This document shows positions 18,035 through 27,453 of a DNA stretch of 64,000 nt, piece after piece. This DNA is from Corynebacterium macginleyi (GTDB taxonomy: Bacteria; Actinomycetota; Actinomycetes; Mycobacteriales; Mycobacteriaceae), in contig NZ_REGE01000005.1 in NCBI RefSeq assembly GCF_003688935.1, positions 1-64,000 of the forward strand, given 5' to 3'. Each line of letters starts with the position of its first letter. The stretch's first letter is position 1. Under the pieces are notes generated by a model that did no database searches, had not been told where the DNA came from, and saw nothing but the letters and a program-made list of their open reading frames with translations. A program made the translations under genes and the position numbers.

Positions 18035-19570
18035 CTACTCCTTCGTACCCCTAAGAGTATCGCGATACGCCATTCCCGCCAGCTTTTCCTCAATAGCGCG
18101 CGCCATTTCTTCTCGGTCATCAAAATGCAGGGTGCGCTCGCCGACGAGCTGGCCTACCTCGTGCCCCTTCCCAACGACGATGATGGCATCGCCCGGCTGC
18201 GCCCAATTCACCAGCTCATCAATGGCGCGCGAGCGGGAGGCAATCTCCCTAATATCGCCGTGGGGTGCAGCCTGCCGCGCGCCTTGAATGACCGCCGTAC
18301 GGATCGCGGCAGGGTCTTCGGTGCGGGGATTATCATCAGTAACCACCGTGAGTTCCGCCCGGGTGGCCGCGGCCGCTCCCATCACCGGGCGCTTGGTGCT
18401 ATCGCGATCACCACCAGCACCGACGACAACGCCGACGCGCCCGGAAGTGCCCTCCACTTGCTGGCGCAAAGTATCGAGAACCTCCGCAATGGCAGCGGGC
18501 TTGTGGGCATAATCCACCACGGCTACGAAGTCTTGCCCGCGGTCGATCCTTTCCATGCGCCCGGGAACTGCAACATTTTCCACCCCGGCCAAGAATGCCT
18601 GTGGGTCTTCACCCACGGCAGTGGCCATCCCCAGGGCGAGTGCAACATTGGCGATATTGAACTCGCCGGGCAACGGCAGCCGGAAGGAATAATCGGTGCC
18701 GTCCAAGTCGAGGTCGACCTCTTGTGCCCCGGTCGGCTCGGTGGCTGTTTGCTGGGCAGTGATCGTGGCATCGCCTGCGCGCGTTGCCACCGTCGTAACC
18801 GGGGTGCCTGCGTCTGCTACCAGCCCGTGGAGGCGCTCGCCCCACTCATCATCGACGCAGATGACAGCCCGTTGAGAGGCTTGCTCACCCAAGAACAGCC
18901 GGGACTTGGCAGAAAAGTATTCCTCCATCGTGGGATGGAAATCGAGATGGTCCTGGCTGAGGTTGCTGAACCCAGCGACCGCAAAGTTGGTTCCGCGCAC
19001 CCGGCCGAGCTCCAAGGCGTGAGAGGAGACTTCCATCACCACGTGGGTGACACCCTCGTCCTTCATGCGGGCAAAAAGCTCTTGGAGCCGTGGCGCTTCC
19101 GGTGTGGTCAAGGAGGTAGGCACCGGGGTGCGATTGATGCGAGTGCCGGTAGTGCCGATAAGCCCCACTGAATGGCCGGCGTGTAAAAGGCCAGCCTCCA
19201 GTAAGTAGCTAGTCGTGGTCTTGCCGGATGTACCGGTGATCCCCAATACCGTTAGATCGCGGGTGGGATGTCCATATATTTCTGCCGCGATAGGACCTAA
19301 GACGGCGCGGATATCGTCTACTACGATAATTGGCCGGGTCTCGTTAGTTTGGCGGAGATGGTCAAGCCCGGCGGCATCGGTAAGAACCGCGCCCGCCTGG
19401 GTATCCCCGACGAACTGGGCGCCGTGCACGCGCGTACCGGGAAGCGCCGCGAATAGCGCGCCAGCGGGAAGGCGGGCGGAATCCAAGCCGCACGCGCTGA
19501 CCTCTACGGTGCCATCACCGATGAGGCGTCCGTGTGAAAGCTGCGCAAGTTTTTCTAAGGAAACAGACAT
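18035..19570 (-). CDS. murE: UDP-MurNAc-dipeptide--meso-DAP ligase
   Basis: A 511-residue Mur ligase adding the third residue of the stem peptide. The ATP loop is LGITGTSGKTTTSYLLEA. The C-terminal motif DDNPRTEDP is the DNPR signature of enzymes that use meso-diaminopimelate, which agrees with the DAP-type wall of corynebacteria. Other motifs are NLSQDHLDFHPTMEEYF and VVDYAHKPAAI. It lies 9 bases after ftsI. Confidence 0.97.
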   Translation of the reverse strand: MSVSLEKLAQLSHGRLIGDGTVEVSACGLDSARLPAGALFAALPGTRVHGAQFVGDTQAGAVLTDAAGLDHLRQTNETRPIIVVDDIRAVLGPIAAEIYGHPTRDLTVLGITGTSGKTTTSYLLEAGLLHAGHSVGLIGTTGTRINRTPVPTSLTTPEAPRLQELFARMKDEGVTHVVMEVSSHALELGRVRGTNFAVAGFSNLSQDHLDFHPTMEEYFSAKSRLFLGEQASQRAVICVDDEWGERLHGLVADAGTPVTTVATRAGDATITAQQTATEPTGAQEVDLDLDGTDYSFRLPLPGEFNIANVALALGMATAVGEDPQAFLAGVENVAVPGRMERIDRGQDFVAVVDYAHKPAAIAEVLDTLRQQVEGTSGRVGVVVGAGGDRDSTKRPVMGAAAATRAELTVVTDDNPRTEDPAAIRTAVIQGARQAAPHGDIREIASRSRAIDELVNWAQPGDAIIVVGKGHEVGQLVGERTLHFDDREEMARAIEEKLAGMAYRDTLRGTKE

Positions 19571-19579
19571 TTCAAGCTC

Positions 19580-21535
19580 CTATTGTTCCCGCAGTAACAA
19601 CCGCGGCGCTGGGTTCGAGGTGGGAATGTTGTCGCGATTGAGCAGCCAGGAGGAAATATCCCGAAATATGGGGGCCGCAGACTGGCCGCCTCCGCCATTG
19701 TCTTCCACGCCGGACTTAGGTTCATCAACCATGACTGCAACGACGAACCGTGGGTCATCAGCAGGTGCGATGCCCGCGAAAGTGATCCAATACGCGGAAT
19801 TAGAATACGCCCCGGAATTCGGATCTACTTTCTGCGCGGTACCGGTTTTGCCGGATAGCTGGTAGCCCTCCAATTGGGCATTTGCGGCCGTGCCGCTCTG
19901 CACGCCGGCGTCGTCATCTTGGAAGACAGAGCGGAACATATCCACCGTGGTTTGGGCGGTGTTTTTGTCCACAACCTGGGTCTTCTTCGGCTCGGCGAGT
20001 TGTTCGATCTCGCCATCGGGGCCTTTGATCTCAGCAATGATGCGCGGTTCGATGCGCTCGCCGCCATTGGCAATTGCTTGGTAGACGCTCGCCATCTGCA
20101 GTGTTGTCCACGCCTGGCCCTGGCCGATGGGCAGGTTGGCGAAGGTGCCACCTGACCACTGTTCTAGGTCTGGCACAGTACCGGCGGATTCATTCGGAAG
20201 CTCCACACCCGTGGTCGCGCCCAACCCGAACTTCTTCAGATAATCCGCATACTTTTCGGGTCCAAGTTTGTCAGCTATCATCAGGGTGCCCACATTGGAA
20301 GACTTACCAATGATCCCGGTGGTGGTGTACGGCTCAGTGCCGTGGGCCCAGGCATCGTTGACGGTCACACCAGCCATATCGATGGAACCGGGTACCTGGT
20401 GCACCTCATCCGGCGTGGTGATGCCTTCTTGCAAAGCAGCTGCCGCCGTCACCACCTTAGCTACCGAACCCGGCTCGTAGGGATGGGAGATGCTGCGATT
20501 CTCAAAGTCTTTGCCTTCTTTGAGTTGCTTTTCAATATCTTTATTTGGATCCACCGTGTCAGTGTTAGCCATGGCGAGCACCTGGCCCGTCGCTGCATCA
20601 AGCACCACCGCCTCGGCCCCCTCCGCCTGAGAATTGGCCTTGGCCTTTTCCAACTTTTGCTGGACGTAAGTCTGCAGATCCAAGTCCAGGGTAAGGGTGA
20701 CATCGCGGCCATCGACGGCCTCCACAACATCGCGCAAGGTGCCGGGTATGACCTGCCCGTCGGTGGAGACATCCTCCGTAGACTGCCCATCGATGCCGGT
20801 CAATTCGGTATCGCGGGCTGCCTCAAAGCCAAATTGGCCGTGGCCGCCCATCGATACCTTACCCACAATGTTTTCAGCAATCGCCCCATTGGGGTACTGG
20901 CGGATATCTTGCCGGTCAGCCGCCACACCGTGATACTTATTGGAAATCTCCACGGCGACATCCGGATCCACGTTGCGAACCAAAACCTCATACTGGGTAT
21001 CAGCCTTGAGCTTGTTTTTAATATCGTCCGCTTCAACCTTGGAAGCAGAGGCACCCGAATCCGCAATCATTTTCGGGATCCCTTCAGCCATCTCTTTGAG
21101 CTTGTCCTCCATTTGCTTGGTGAGGTACTCATCTCTGCTACTGTCATCCAAGCCCTCGAGCTTGCCTTCGGAGGTGGCCTCAATCTTGGCCTGCTCCTTG
21201 AGTTCAACGCGCAGGCGCGCCGGAGAGACAGTCAAAGAACGAGATTTCATTGTATAGGCCAAACGCTGGCCATCGCGGTCCAATATCTCTCCGCGGCGGG
21301 CAGGATCGATATAGACGCGTTCGCGCTGGGTAACAGCCTTCGCCGCAAGATCTGGACCCCACACCAGTTGCACCCAGGCGAGGCGACCGCCCAAAGCCAC
21401 ACCGACGACAATAACGCAGGTCAAAATGATGCGCAGACGCTGGCGCATGATGGCTTTTTGGGGCACAACAGAGCCCACAGCGCGGCGCGGCCGCGGACTG
21501 TCCCTACGGTTACCACCATTATTCGGTGCAGTCAC
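19580..21535 (-). CDS. ftsI: Septal transpeptidase FtsI (class B PBP)
   Basis: A 651-residue division-specific penicillin-binding protein that cross-links septal peptidoglycan with FtsW. A cytoplasmic Arg-rich tail precedes one membrane segment at about 30-50. The dimer/pedestal domain includes RGEILDRDGQRLAYTMKSRS. The transpeptidase has SVAK (SxxK active serine) in HPYEPGSVAKVVTAAA, SSN in GKSSNVGTLM, and KTGT in QLSGKTGTAQKVD. No PASTA repeats follow. The ATG start lies downstream of ftsL with a 133-base gap. Confidence 0.96.
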   Translation of the reverse strand: MTAPNNGGNRRDSPRPRRAVGSVVPQKAIMRQRLRIILTCVIVVGVALGGRLAWVQLVWGPDLAAKAVTQRERVYIDPARRGEILDRDGQRLAYTMKSRSLTVSPARLRVELKEQAKIEATSEGKLEGLDDSSRDEYLTKQMEDKLKEMAEGIPKMIADSGASASKVEADDIKNKLKADTQYEVLVRNVDPDVAVEISNKYHGVAADRQDIRQYPNGAIAENIVGKVSMGGHGQFGFEAARDTELTGIDGQSTEDVSTDGQVIPGTLRDVVEAVDGRDVTLTLDLDLQTYVQQKLEKAKANSQAEGAEAVVLDAATGQVLAMANTDTVDPNKDIEKQLKEGKDFENRSISHPYEPGSVAKVVTAAAALQEGITTPDEVHQVPGSIDMAGVTVNDAWAHGTEPYTTTGIIGKSSNVGTLMIADKLGPEKYADYLKKFGLGATTGVELPNESAGTVPDLEQWSGGTFANLPIGQGQAWTTLQMASVYQAIANGGERIEPRIIAEIKGPDGEIEQLAEPKKTQVVDKNTAQTTVDMFRSVFQDDDAGVQSGTAANAQLEGYQLSGKTGTAQKVDPNSGAYSNSAYWITFAGIAPADDPRFVVAVMVDEPKSGVEDNGGGGQSAAPIFRDISSWLLNRDNIPTSNPAPRLLLREQ

Positions 21536-21668
21536 GGTGCCTAATCACCTTCCCTTCGCCGCCACAGGTTCTTGCATGTACCGATTGTGCCCTACAGAAT
21601 GGGCTGGGCCCGCGCTACCACGCGCGAGCACCTAGAATTTCACAACTTATTCTGTCCGTTTAATCGTT

Positions 21669-22490
21669 CTAGCCGGTATACGGCGCGCGGACGGGAAGGT
21701 GGGGGCGATTTTCGCCAGCGCTATCGTGGTTATCTGCGTCATCGCTACCGCGGAACTCGCCCCTATCCTCGTCCGCATCATCGGTGCCGACGTATTGCTG
21801 CTGACCGCGCGGTACGGCGTTAAGGGAATCAGACATTCCCTCAGTGTCCTTCGGGTCGCTTGACGCTTGCCCCGGACGGATGGGCTCGCCGTTGACATCG
21901 ATAAGTTTTTCCGTATCCGGAGTGCCTTCGCGCTTGGCGATGATCTCTCCATCCCCGCCTACCTCAGTCACGCCAGGTTGCTTGGGCACTGCCAGGCCCA
22001 ATTCATCAGCGCGGCGGGCAATATCGGCCGAGGAGCTCAAATTTTCGGCGTCCCGGTTGAGCGATTCAACCTGGTTATCCAATTGCGATTCCTGCACAGT
22101 CAGCTGTTGGATTTTAAACGTCTGCGTGGTCGACAAACCAGACAGCCACATGGCTAGCACTACCCCGCCGATGAGCAAGGTGGCGGCCAAGACAGCCACG
22201 CGGGTATAAGAATAATTCTGCTTCGCCTGCGATTGCAGTTGCCGGCCACGGAAGCTGACGACCTGTTTCGAACCCAGCCGATTCGCCCCGCGGTGTGGAA
22301 TCCTGGTACGACTAGGGACGGTCCGGGGTGCCGTTGTCCCAGCAGTTCTGGTAGAGGTACGCTCGCGCACTGCGGTTGGCGCTCCCGTATCAATTCCGGT
22401 GGTGAAGTCCCGGCTGGCGCCCATACTGCGAGTGGCCTGTCTGTCGCGGCTACCCGTTAAGTGCTGATTTCGACGTGGGATGGTACTCAT
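21669..22490 (-). CDS. ftsL: FtsL-like bitopic division protein
   Basis: A 273-residue protein in the ftsL position between rsmH and ftsI. It has a long basic, Thr/Arg-rich cytoplasmic N terminus (about 1-95), a single membrane segment (about 97-118) and a short coiled coil ([20 protein letters not shown] ... [10 protein letters not shown]), as in FtsL. An acidic low-complexity tail rich in Asp/Glu/Gly follows. Assignment rests on topology, coiled coil and gene order, because FtsL sequences diverge quickly. Its start overlaps the rsmH stop (ATGA). Confidence 0.85.
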   Translation of the reverse strand: MSTIPRRNQHLTGSRDRQATRSMGASRDFTTGIDTGAPTAVRERTSTRTAGTTAPRTVPSRTRIPHRGANRLGSKQVVSFRGRQLQSQAKQNYSYTRVAVLAATLLIGGVVLAMWLSGLSTTQTFKIQQLTVQESQLDNQVESLNRDAENLSSSADIARRADELGLAVPKQPGVTEVGGDGEIIAKREGTPDTEKLIDVNGEPIRPGQASSDPKDTEGMSDSLNAVPRGQQQYVGTDDADEDRGEFRGSDDADNHDSAGENRPHLPVRAPYTG

Positions 22491-23527
22491 TTCTTGCCTC
22501 CCGGGGGTAAAAATTCTGGCGTGCCTTTCAGCCGTTCTAGGGCGCGCACGCGCACGGATGCGGCGCGGGAATTTTCATCTACTTCCGCTTGAGATGCCTT
22601 TTCGGCCCCGCGGGTTACCGTGGCGAATTCCGGTGCGGTACCCGGCAGGTCCATCGGCAAGCCGATAGGCGTGGTGGACGTAGATAGATCCTTGAATGCC
22701 GCTTTGACAAGGCGATCTTCTAAGGACTGGTAACTCATAAAGACTGCACGGGCCCCGATAGATAGCGCACTGGTGATGACAGGAAGCACATTCTCAATAG
22801 CCTCCAACTCACGGTTTACCTCGACCCGCAGCGCCTGGAAGGTGCGCTTTGCTGGGTGCCCACCCGTGCGGCGAGTCGCCGCCGGAATGCTCGAATAAAG
22901 AAGTTCCACCAAGCGGCCCGAGGTGCTAAAAGGTTCCTTCTCTCGCTCCTTGACAACAGCGGAGGCAATCTTGCCGGCAAAGCGCTCGTCACCATAGGTC
23001 TTGAGAATCCGTGCCAAGTCTTTGTGCGAGTACGTATTGAGTACGTCAGCAGCGGTAAAACCGTGGCTGGAATCCATCCGCATATCTAGCGGCGCGTCGG
23101 TCTTATAAGCAAAGCCGCGCTCTGCTTGATCCAGCTGCATGGAAGAAACACCCAAATCAAACAAGGCTCCCGAGATGCCGTGGGAGCGGGCAGTAGCAAA
23201 GATCTCACCCTCACCTTGGGCAATGGCGGTACCGAGCTCATCGAAGCGAGCATGAACCGCACAAAAACGCGAGCCAAAAGGCGCTAGCCGCGCAGTAGCA
23301 TTTTGCAATGCCTGCTCATCGCGATCCACACCGATAACCTGCGCCTGCGGAAAGGCCTGAAGGAAGTACTCGCTATGCCCCCCGGCACCCAAGGTGGCAT
23401 CCACAAGAACAGCCTGCGGGCCCGCAGTCTCCACCCCAGGGCGCAGAAGCTCTGCCATGCGCTCGCGCATGACCGGCACATGTCCGTGGTTATCCACCAC
23501 ATCGTAATTAAGGTTAGTTGTAGCCAT
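22487..23527 (-). CDS. rsmH: 16S rRNA m4C1402 methyltransferase RsmH
   Basis: About 346 residues from the ATG at 23527 ([20 protein letters not shown]). It methylates N4 of C1402 in the ribosomal P site. The SAM-binding motif is [19 protein letters not shown]. Others are [29 protein letters not shown] and [20 protein letters not shown]. The chosen start has a strong GGGGAGAC ribosome binding site and matches the family; the open frame extends 42 codons further upstream without support. It follows a hairpin leader after mraZ. Confidence 0.96.
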   Translation of the reverse strand: MATTNLNYDVVDNHGHVPVMRERMAELLRPGVETAGPQAVLVDATLGAGGHSEYFLQAFPQAQVIGVDRDEQALQNATARLAPFGSRFCAVHARFDELGTAIAQGEGEIFATARSHGISGALFDLGVSSMQLDQAERGFAYKTDAPLDMRMDSSHGFTAADVLNTYSHKDLARILKTYGDERFAGKIASAVVKEREKEPFSTSGRLVELLYSSIPAATRRTGGHPAKRTFQALRVEVNRELEAIENVLPVITSALSIGARAVFMSYQSLEDRLVKAAFKDLSTSTTPIGLPMDLPGTAPEFATVTRGAEKASQAEVDENSRAASVRVRALERLKGTPEFLPPGGKK

Positions 23528-23607
23528 GTCTCCCCGCGTCCCCCCTTTCTCATTTCCGCTGTGCAGGACTTCCCATCGTGGAAAGCATGCCGAGTGCATA
23601 TAGGGCC

Positions 23608-23666
23608 CTGTCCGAGGTAGGTTTCTGATATCGGGGAAGTACACCAGAATCATCCACCTCGGACAG
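23608..23666 (-). ncRNA. Hairpin leader between mraZ and rsmH, mraW-motif-like
   Basis: CTGTCCGAGGT (23608-23618) pairs perfectly with ACCTCGGACAG (23656-23666), extended by a further GG/CC pair, around a 30-odd-base apical region. It ends about 80 bases upstream of the rsmH start. A structured RNA called the mraW motif is described in the 5' UTR of actinobacterial mraW (rsmH) operons, and the position fits. I matched only the hairpin and its place, not a covariance model. RNase III processing of corynebacterial mraZ mRNA is another possible role. Confidence 0.55.
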
Positions 23667-23696
23667 AGTCCTTACACGCACTCGATATGCAGGCTT

Positions 23697-24131
23697 CTAA
23701 AGCAAGCCCGCAAGTACGTCATCGGCATCTGCCGCCGAATAAGCATCTTCAGTTTGCGATTGGTACTCAGCCCACGCTGCCGCATCCCAAATTTCGAGAA
23801 AATCCACCGAGCCAACCACCACACACTCTTTGGACAAGCCCGCGTACTCACGGTGACCGGCGGACAAGGTGATGCGACCATGCCCGTCAGGCCGCTGTTC
23901 GTCCGCACTTGCCGCCAAGTTACGAATAAAAGCGCGTGCTTCCGGATTAGTTCGAGAAACCGCCGCGGCCTTCCGTGCGCGTTCGGCGAACTCTTCCCGC
24001 GGGTACACGGCCAAAGAATGATCCTGTCCCTTAGTAACCATCAAGCCACCGGCGAGTTCATCACGAAATTTTGCAGGAAGCGTTAAGCGCCCTTTGTCAT
24101 CAAGTTTCGGAGTGTAGGTTCCGAGAAACAT
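23697..24131 (-). CDS. mraZ: Transcriptional regulator MraZ
   Basis: A 144-residue protein with two SpoVT-AbrB-like domains, each with the DxxxR motif: [17 protein letters not shown] near the N terminus and [18 protein letters not shown] in the second half. MraZ binds direct repeats upstream of its own operon and represses dcw genes. The ATG at 24131 ([13 protein letters not shown]) is the family start; the frame opens 7 codons earlier. Clustered GTGGGG repeats 80-120 bases upstream are probable autoregulatory sites. Confidence 0.96.
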   Translation of the reverse strand: MFLGTYTPKLDDKGRLTLPAKFRDELAGGLMVTKGQDHSLAVYPREEFAERARKAAAVSRTNPEARAFIRNLAASADEQRPDGHGRITLSAGHREYAGLSKECVVVGSVDFLEIWDAAAWAEYQSQTEDAYSAADADDVLAGLL

Positions 24132-24213
24132 CCCGGCTTCCACCTTCCTCATTCGATAACACCGGATTCCCTCACGTCGGAAGAGAGTTTTTCAACCCCA
24201 ATCCTCCGCTGCG

Positions 24214-24248
24214 CCCCACTCTACCCCACTTTCCCCCACATTCCCCAC
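24214..24248 (-). promoter_or_regulatory. MraZ-box cluster upstream of mraZ
   Basis: On the minus strand GTGGGG occurs four times, starting at 24248, 24239, 24229 and 24219, with spacing of 9, 10 and 10 bases (one helical turn). MraZ proteins bind tandem TGGG-type repeats at 10-base spacing, so this is a likely autoregulatory operator for the dcw operon. The rest of 24132-24572 holds the terminator of the next gene and no open reading frame I can support. Confidence 0.7.
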
Positions 24249-24488
24249 TTAAATCGCCACATCTACGGTAAACCAAAAGGAACATGCAGGTAAAAAGGCA
24301 TTTTTTCGGTGGGAAGAAATCCTACATCCCATCTTGACAGCCCCGAAAACTCACCCCTTTAGCCATAACTGTCACAACAAAATTACTTCGCCCCATACGT
24401 CACTTACAGCACATTGCCTGCATATTGGACCTGTTATCACCCTCCGCTACCCACAAGCCCGCACCGATCTGCATGTTGTGGTCAATTA

Positions 24489-24504
24489 GTGGGGCAAAGT
24501 GGGG
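24489..24504 (+). promoter_or_regulatory. Second MraZ-box pair
   Basis: GTGGGGCAAAGTGGGG contains two GTGGGG units exactly 10 bases apart, on the opposite strand from the main cluster and about 240 bases further from mraZ. It could act as a distal operator allowing looping, or it could be chance in a G-rich stretch. Confidence 0.4.
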
Positions 24505-24520
24505 AATTTTGGTGAGGGCG

Positions 24521-24556
24521 AAAAAATCCCCAGCCACTCTTTCAAGTGACTGGGGA
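24521..24556 (-). terminator. Terminator after the DUF3040 gene
   Basis: On the minus strand TCCCCAGTCACT and AGTGGCTGGGGA form a near-perfect stem with a short loop, followed by TTTTTT. It lies 17 bases past the stop codon of the DUF3040 gene. Confidence 0.8.
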
Positions 24557-24572
24557 AATGGAGAGCTCGCGG

Positions 24573-24974
24573 TTAATTCTCCTCAAAACGCCGACGGAAG
24601 TTTTCCTCAAGCTTGCTACCTACTCCATTCTTACGAGACGGCGCGGCTTTCCTCACCTTTCCATTAGTGGATTTTTCCCTTACTCCACTAGTAGGCCGGT
24701 CGCCGTGGAGCATCCACACACCAGAGGCAAACATGACCAAGAATCCGGCGATAGACAGCGCAATAAACCACAAGCTTTGCTGCGCCAAGGCCACGCCGCC
24801 GACGAGCATGCACAGACCAACCACAATGAGCGCAACCCCACGCAGGGTAAATGCACCACCGGAAGCACCGATCGAAGTAGATTTAGACACAGAAGCGCCA
24901 AACTTAGGATCGTCCGCTAATAACGATTCCTCTATTTCACGGAGCGTGCGTTGCTCCTGTTCAGAAAGAGACAC
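24573..24974 (-). CDS. DUF3040 family membrane protein
   Basis: A protein of about 133 residues from the GTG at 24974. It begins SLSEQEQRTLREIEESLLAD and DPKFG, the DUF3040 signature of actinobacteria. Two hydrophobic segments follow in the middle (LRGVALIVVGLCMLVGGVAL and LWFIALSIAGFLVMFASGVW), then a basic tail. Function is unknown; the family often sits next to mraZ. The GTG start has GGAGGAAC directly upstream; an ATG 48 bases earlier is less well supported. Confidence 0.88.
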   Translation of the reverse strand: MSLSEQEQRTLREIEESLLADDPKFGASVSKSTSIGASGGAFTLRGVALIVVGLCMLVGGVALAQQSLWFIALSIAGFLVMFASGVWMLHGDRPTSGVREKSTNGKVRKAAPSRKNGVGSKLEENFRRRFEEN

Positions 24975-25082
24975 TGTTCCTCCAACTAGGGACTGGGCTT
25001 CGGCCGATATTTCTTCTACCAATACTAACGTCCAGAGTAACCAGTATGTTCCCTAAAAGATAGTCACTCCTCTCAAAAGTGA

Positions 25083-25526
25083 TTATGCAGCGAAAGATCC
25101 TAAAATTGTCTCGGTTTCACTCTCATCCAAGAATTGCGCCGCCTGCTGCATTAATCCATATACATATTCTTCATCCGGAGTTGCATCCAGGCCAGATGCC
25201 ACCCGGGCGCGTGTACGGGAATAGGACTTAAAAACCTCCGCCCACTGCTTTTCTCCGGCTCCTACTAGAGCCAAGCGATCCCACGCGCTCGTTGGCAGAC
25301 GTCGGCGGCGAGAGACCACCGACACGGCCACCCGCGCGCCAGCCGTGCGCAATGCAGACTGATAGGCAACCTCCAGCGCCTGATCAAAGCGGCCATCCGC
25401 CGCATAGCTTCTTGCCCGATCCAATAGCTCACGAGCTTGAAAAAGAAAGTGAGCCCGCTTCGCCCCCTGCTTGCCAGCTAGGTGACCGGTAGAGCGGGAC
25501 TGCGTTGCCGAAATAATCTGTGCCAT
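25083..25526 (-). CDS. SAV_6107-type HEPN domain protein
   Basis: A 147-residue all-helical protein. The region from about 28 (LFQARELLDRARSYAADGRF and DQALEVAYQSALRTAGARVA) to 135 fits the SAV_6107 family of HEPN-like proteins, common near mraZ in mycolata. No RxxxxH nuclease motif is evident, so RNase activity is not supported. Function unknown. It is not clearly coupled to its neighbours, with a 108-base gap to the DUF3040 gene. Confidence 0.8.
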   Translation of the reverse strand: MAQIISATQSRSTGHLAGKQGAKRAHFLFQARELLDRARSYAADGRFDQALEVAYQSALRTAGARVAVSVVSRRRRLPTSAWDRLALVGAGEKQWAEVFKSYSRTRARVASGLDATPDEEYVYGLMQQAAQFLDESETETILGSFAA

Positions 25527-25748
25527 TATTTCCTCCTGTACTGCGCCAATAACTAATCATGCTCGATTGCCGTTCACCTTAACCAGCAAGCCGGACATCT
25601 ACCCATAATGGTAGTTCAAACGTTCGAATTAATCAATATTTTTACCTGCTCCAATCCTGAATCCATCGTGCTATGTTCGAATTTTTAAGGCTCTATCGAA
25701 TAACCCCGTCCCACCCTCGTCCACCGATAGCCGCACGTATCTGGTGTG

Positions 25749-26312
25749 ATGGATAACGTGAGTTTCGAAATCCGGCGCTTAACCCCGCAAGAGTTCGCGA
25801 TGTTGTCTACCCAACTCGTGGAGATCTACATCGAGGCCATGGGATATGACCCGATCACGTTTTCGCGCAGCGTTGACAATTGGCGGACGGATTCGATGCG
25901 CCCTGGGTTTACAGCGCTTATCGCTACGCATGATAACGGCATCGTAGGCCTCGCCTATGGGTTTTTGGGTTCACCAGATAGTTGGTGGGACTCCGAATTG
26001 CGCCGAGCTCTGCGCAGCGCAGGCGGCCCAACGGAGTCCGACTGGCGCATGTTGCGCAGTTACTTTGAGGTGGCCGAAATACACGTGCTGCCATCCTTTC
26101 AAGGACACGGCTTGGGCAAGAAATTATTAAAAGGGCTGTTGTGGAATGTCCCTGCCCGCTACGCCCTATTGTCCACGCCGGAGGCCCCACAGGAGGCAAA
26201 CGGGGCTTTTCGCCTCTACCGTTCTGTAGGTTTCTTTGATGTCGTGCGCCACCATCGCTATCCCACAGATCTCCGGCCCTTCGCAATTCTGGGAGTGTGC
26301 CTGCCGCTATAA
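25749..26312 (+). CDS. GNAT family N-acetyltransferase
   Basis: About 187 residues with a GNAT fold. The acetyl-CoA loop region reads EIHVLPSFQGHGLGKKLLKG (motif A, Q/RxxGxG/A). A later FRLYRSVGFFDVV is the typical C-terminal element. The substrate is unknown. A GTG at 25746 directly precedes the ATG at 25749, and neither has a ribosome binding site, which suggests a leaderless transcript. It lies immediately upstream of idsA with a 50-base gap. Confidence 0.88.
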   Translation: MDNVSFEIRRLTPQEFAMLSTQLVEIYIEAMGYDPITFSRSVDNWRTDSMRPGFTALIATHDNGIVGLAYGFLGSPDSWWDSELRRALRSAGGPTESDWRMLRSYFEVAEIHVLPSFQGHGLGKKLLKGLLWNVPARYALLSTPEAPQEANGAFRLYRSVGFFDVVRHHRYPTDLRPFAILGVCLPL

Positions 26313-26365
26313 TTCTTGCGTTATTTTCTTCTCGGCCCAAGGCGGTATCGTATGAAGGTGTGACT

Positions 26366-27445
26366 ATGACGAATATTCCTGAGCTTGCGGATATCCCCGG
26401 CGCAGTGCGCGAAGAGTTAACCAACTTCTTAGACCAGCGCCGGGACCACGTGGCCGAGATCGGCACCCCAGTTAGTACCGCAATGAGCTTATTGGAATCA
26501 TTCATTCTCGACGGCGGGAAAAGGATCCGCCCCATCTATGCGTGGGCGGGCTATCTCGCCGCAGGCCGCGGGACGGAATCCCCAGAGGCCATGCTGCGCG
26601 CAGCGTCATCTCTCGAGTTCATTCAAGCCTGCGCGCTCATCCACGATGACATCATTGACGCGTCGAATACCCGGCGCGGGAAACCCACGGTGCATCGGAA
26701 AGCAGAGCAACTCCACCGGGAACTCGATTACTTAGGGGATCCGGAATTCTTCGGAACGTCTGTTGCCATCTTGGTGGGCGATTTTGCACTGGTCTATGCC
26801 GAGGATATGTTTCAAGATTCTGGGCTCAGCCCGGAGGCTTTGCAGCGTGCGCGCGACCCGTGGCGCGGAATGCGCACCGAAGTTTTAGGCGGCCAGTTGC
26901 TCGATATTTCCCTAGAGGCAACCGGTTCAGAATCGGTGTCGCTGAGCAATTCCGTTAACCGCTATAAAACCGCAGCCTACACCATTGAACGCCCGCTGCA
27001 TTTGGGCGCAGCCATCGCCGGGGCGAGTGAGGAACTAATCACGGCTTTTCGCGGCTATGGGCACGATATTGGCATCGCTTATCAGCTGCGCGATGACCAA
27101 CTAGGCGTCTTTGGTGATCCTGCGGTTACAGGTAAACCCGCCGGTGACGATCTGCGAGAAGGCAAGCGCACGGAGCTTCTCGCCTTAGCGCTACAGCGCG
27201 CCGATGAACACGACCCCAGCGCCGCCGCTACCCTGCGGAAATTCATCGGCCGCACCTCCGATCCCCAAGACTTGTTGCGCCTGTCCCAAATCATTGCGGA
27301 TTCCGGTGCGCCCGCTGAAATTGAGCGCCGCATCACGGCGCTAACAACATCCGGATTGGCCCATCTCCGTGCGGCGAATGTGGATTCACAGATAACGAAA
27401 ACGTTAGAGCACCTAGCAATTCAGGCCACGACGCGCCAAAAGTAG
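26366..27445 (+). CDS. idsA: Polyprenyl (geranylgeranyl) diphosphate synthase
   Basis: About 359 residues from the ATG at 26366 (MTNIPELADIPGAV). It has the trans-prenyltransferase motifs: first Asp-rich LIHDDIIDASNTRRGKPTVH with FILDGGKRIRP upstream, and second YQLRDDQLGVFGD. It condenses IPP with allylic diphosphates; the short-chain product supplies polyprenyl carriers and menaquinone side chains. Synteny with C. glutamicum (idsA directly before mptA) supports the name. The product chain length is not readable here. Confidence 0.92.
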   Translation: MTNIPELADIPGAVREELTNFLDQRRDHVAEIGTPVSTAMSLLESFILDGGKRIRPIYAWAGYLAAGRGTESPEAMLRAASSLEFIQACALIHDDIIDASNTRRGKPTVHRKAEQLHRELDYLGDPEFFGTSVAILVGDFALVYAEDMFQDSGLSPEALQRARDPWRGMRTEVLGGQLLDISLEATGSESVSLSNSVNRYKTAAYTIERPLHLGAAIAGASEELITAFRGYGHDIGIAYQLRDDQLGVFGDPAVTGKPAGDDLREGKRTELLALALQRADEHDPSAAATLRKFIGRTSDPQDLLRLSQIIADSGAPAEIERRITALTTSGLAHLRAANVDSQITKTLEHLAIQATTRQK

Positions 27446-27453
27446 GTATCACC

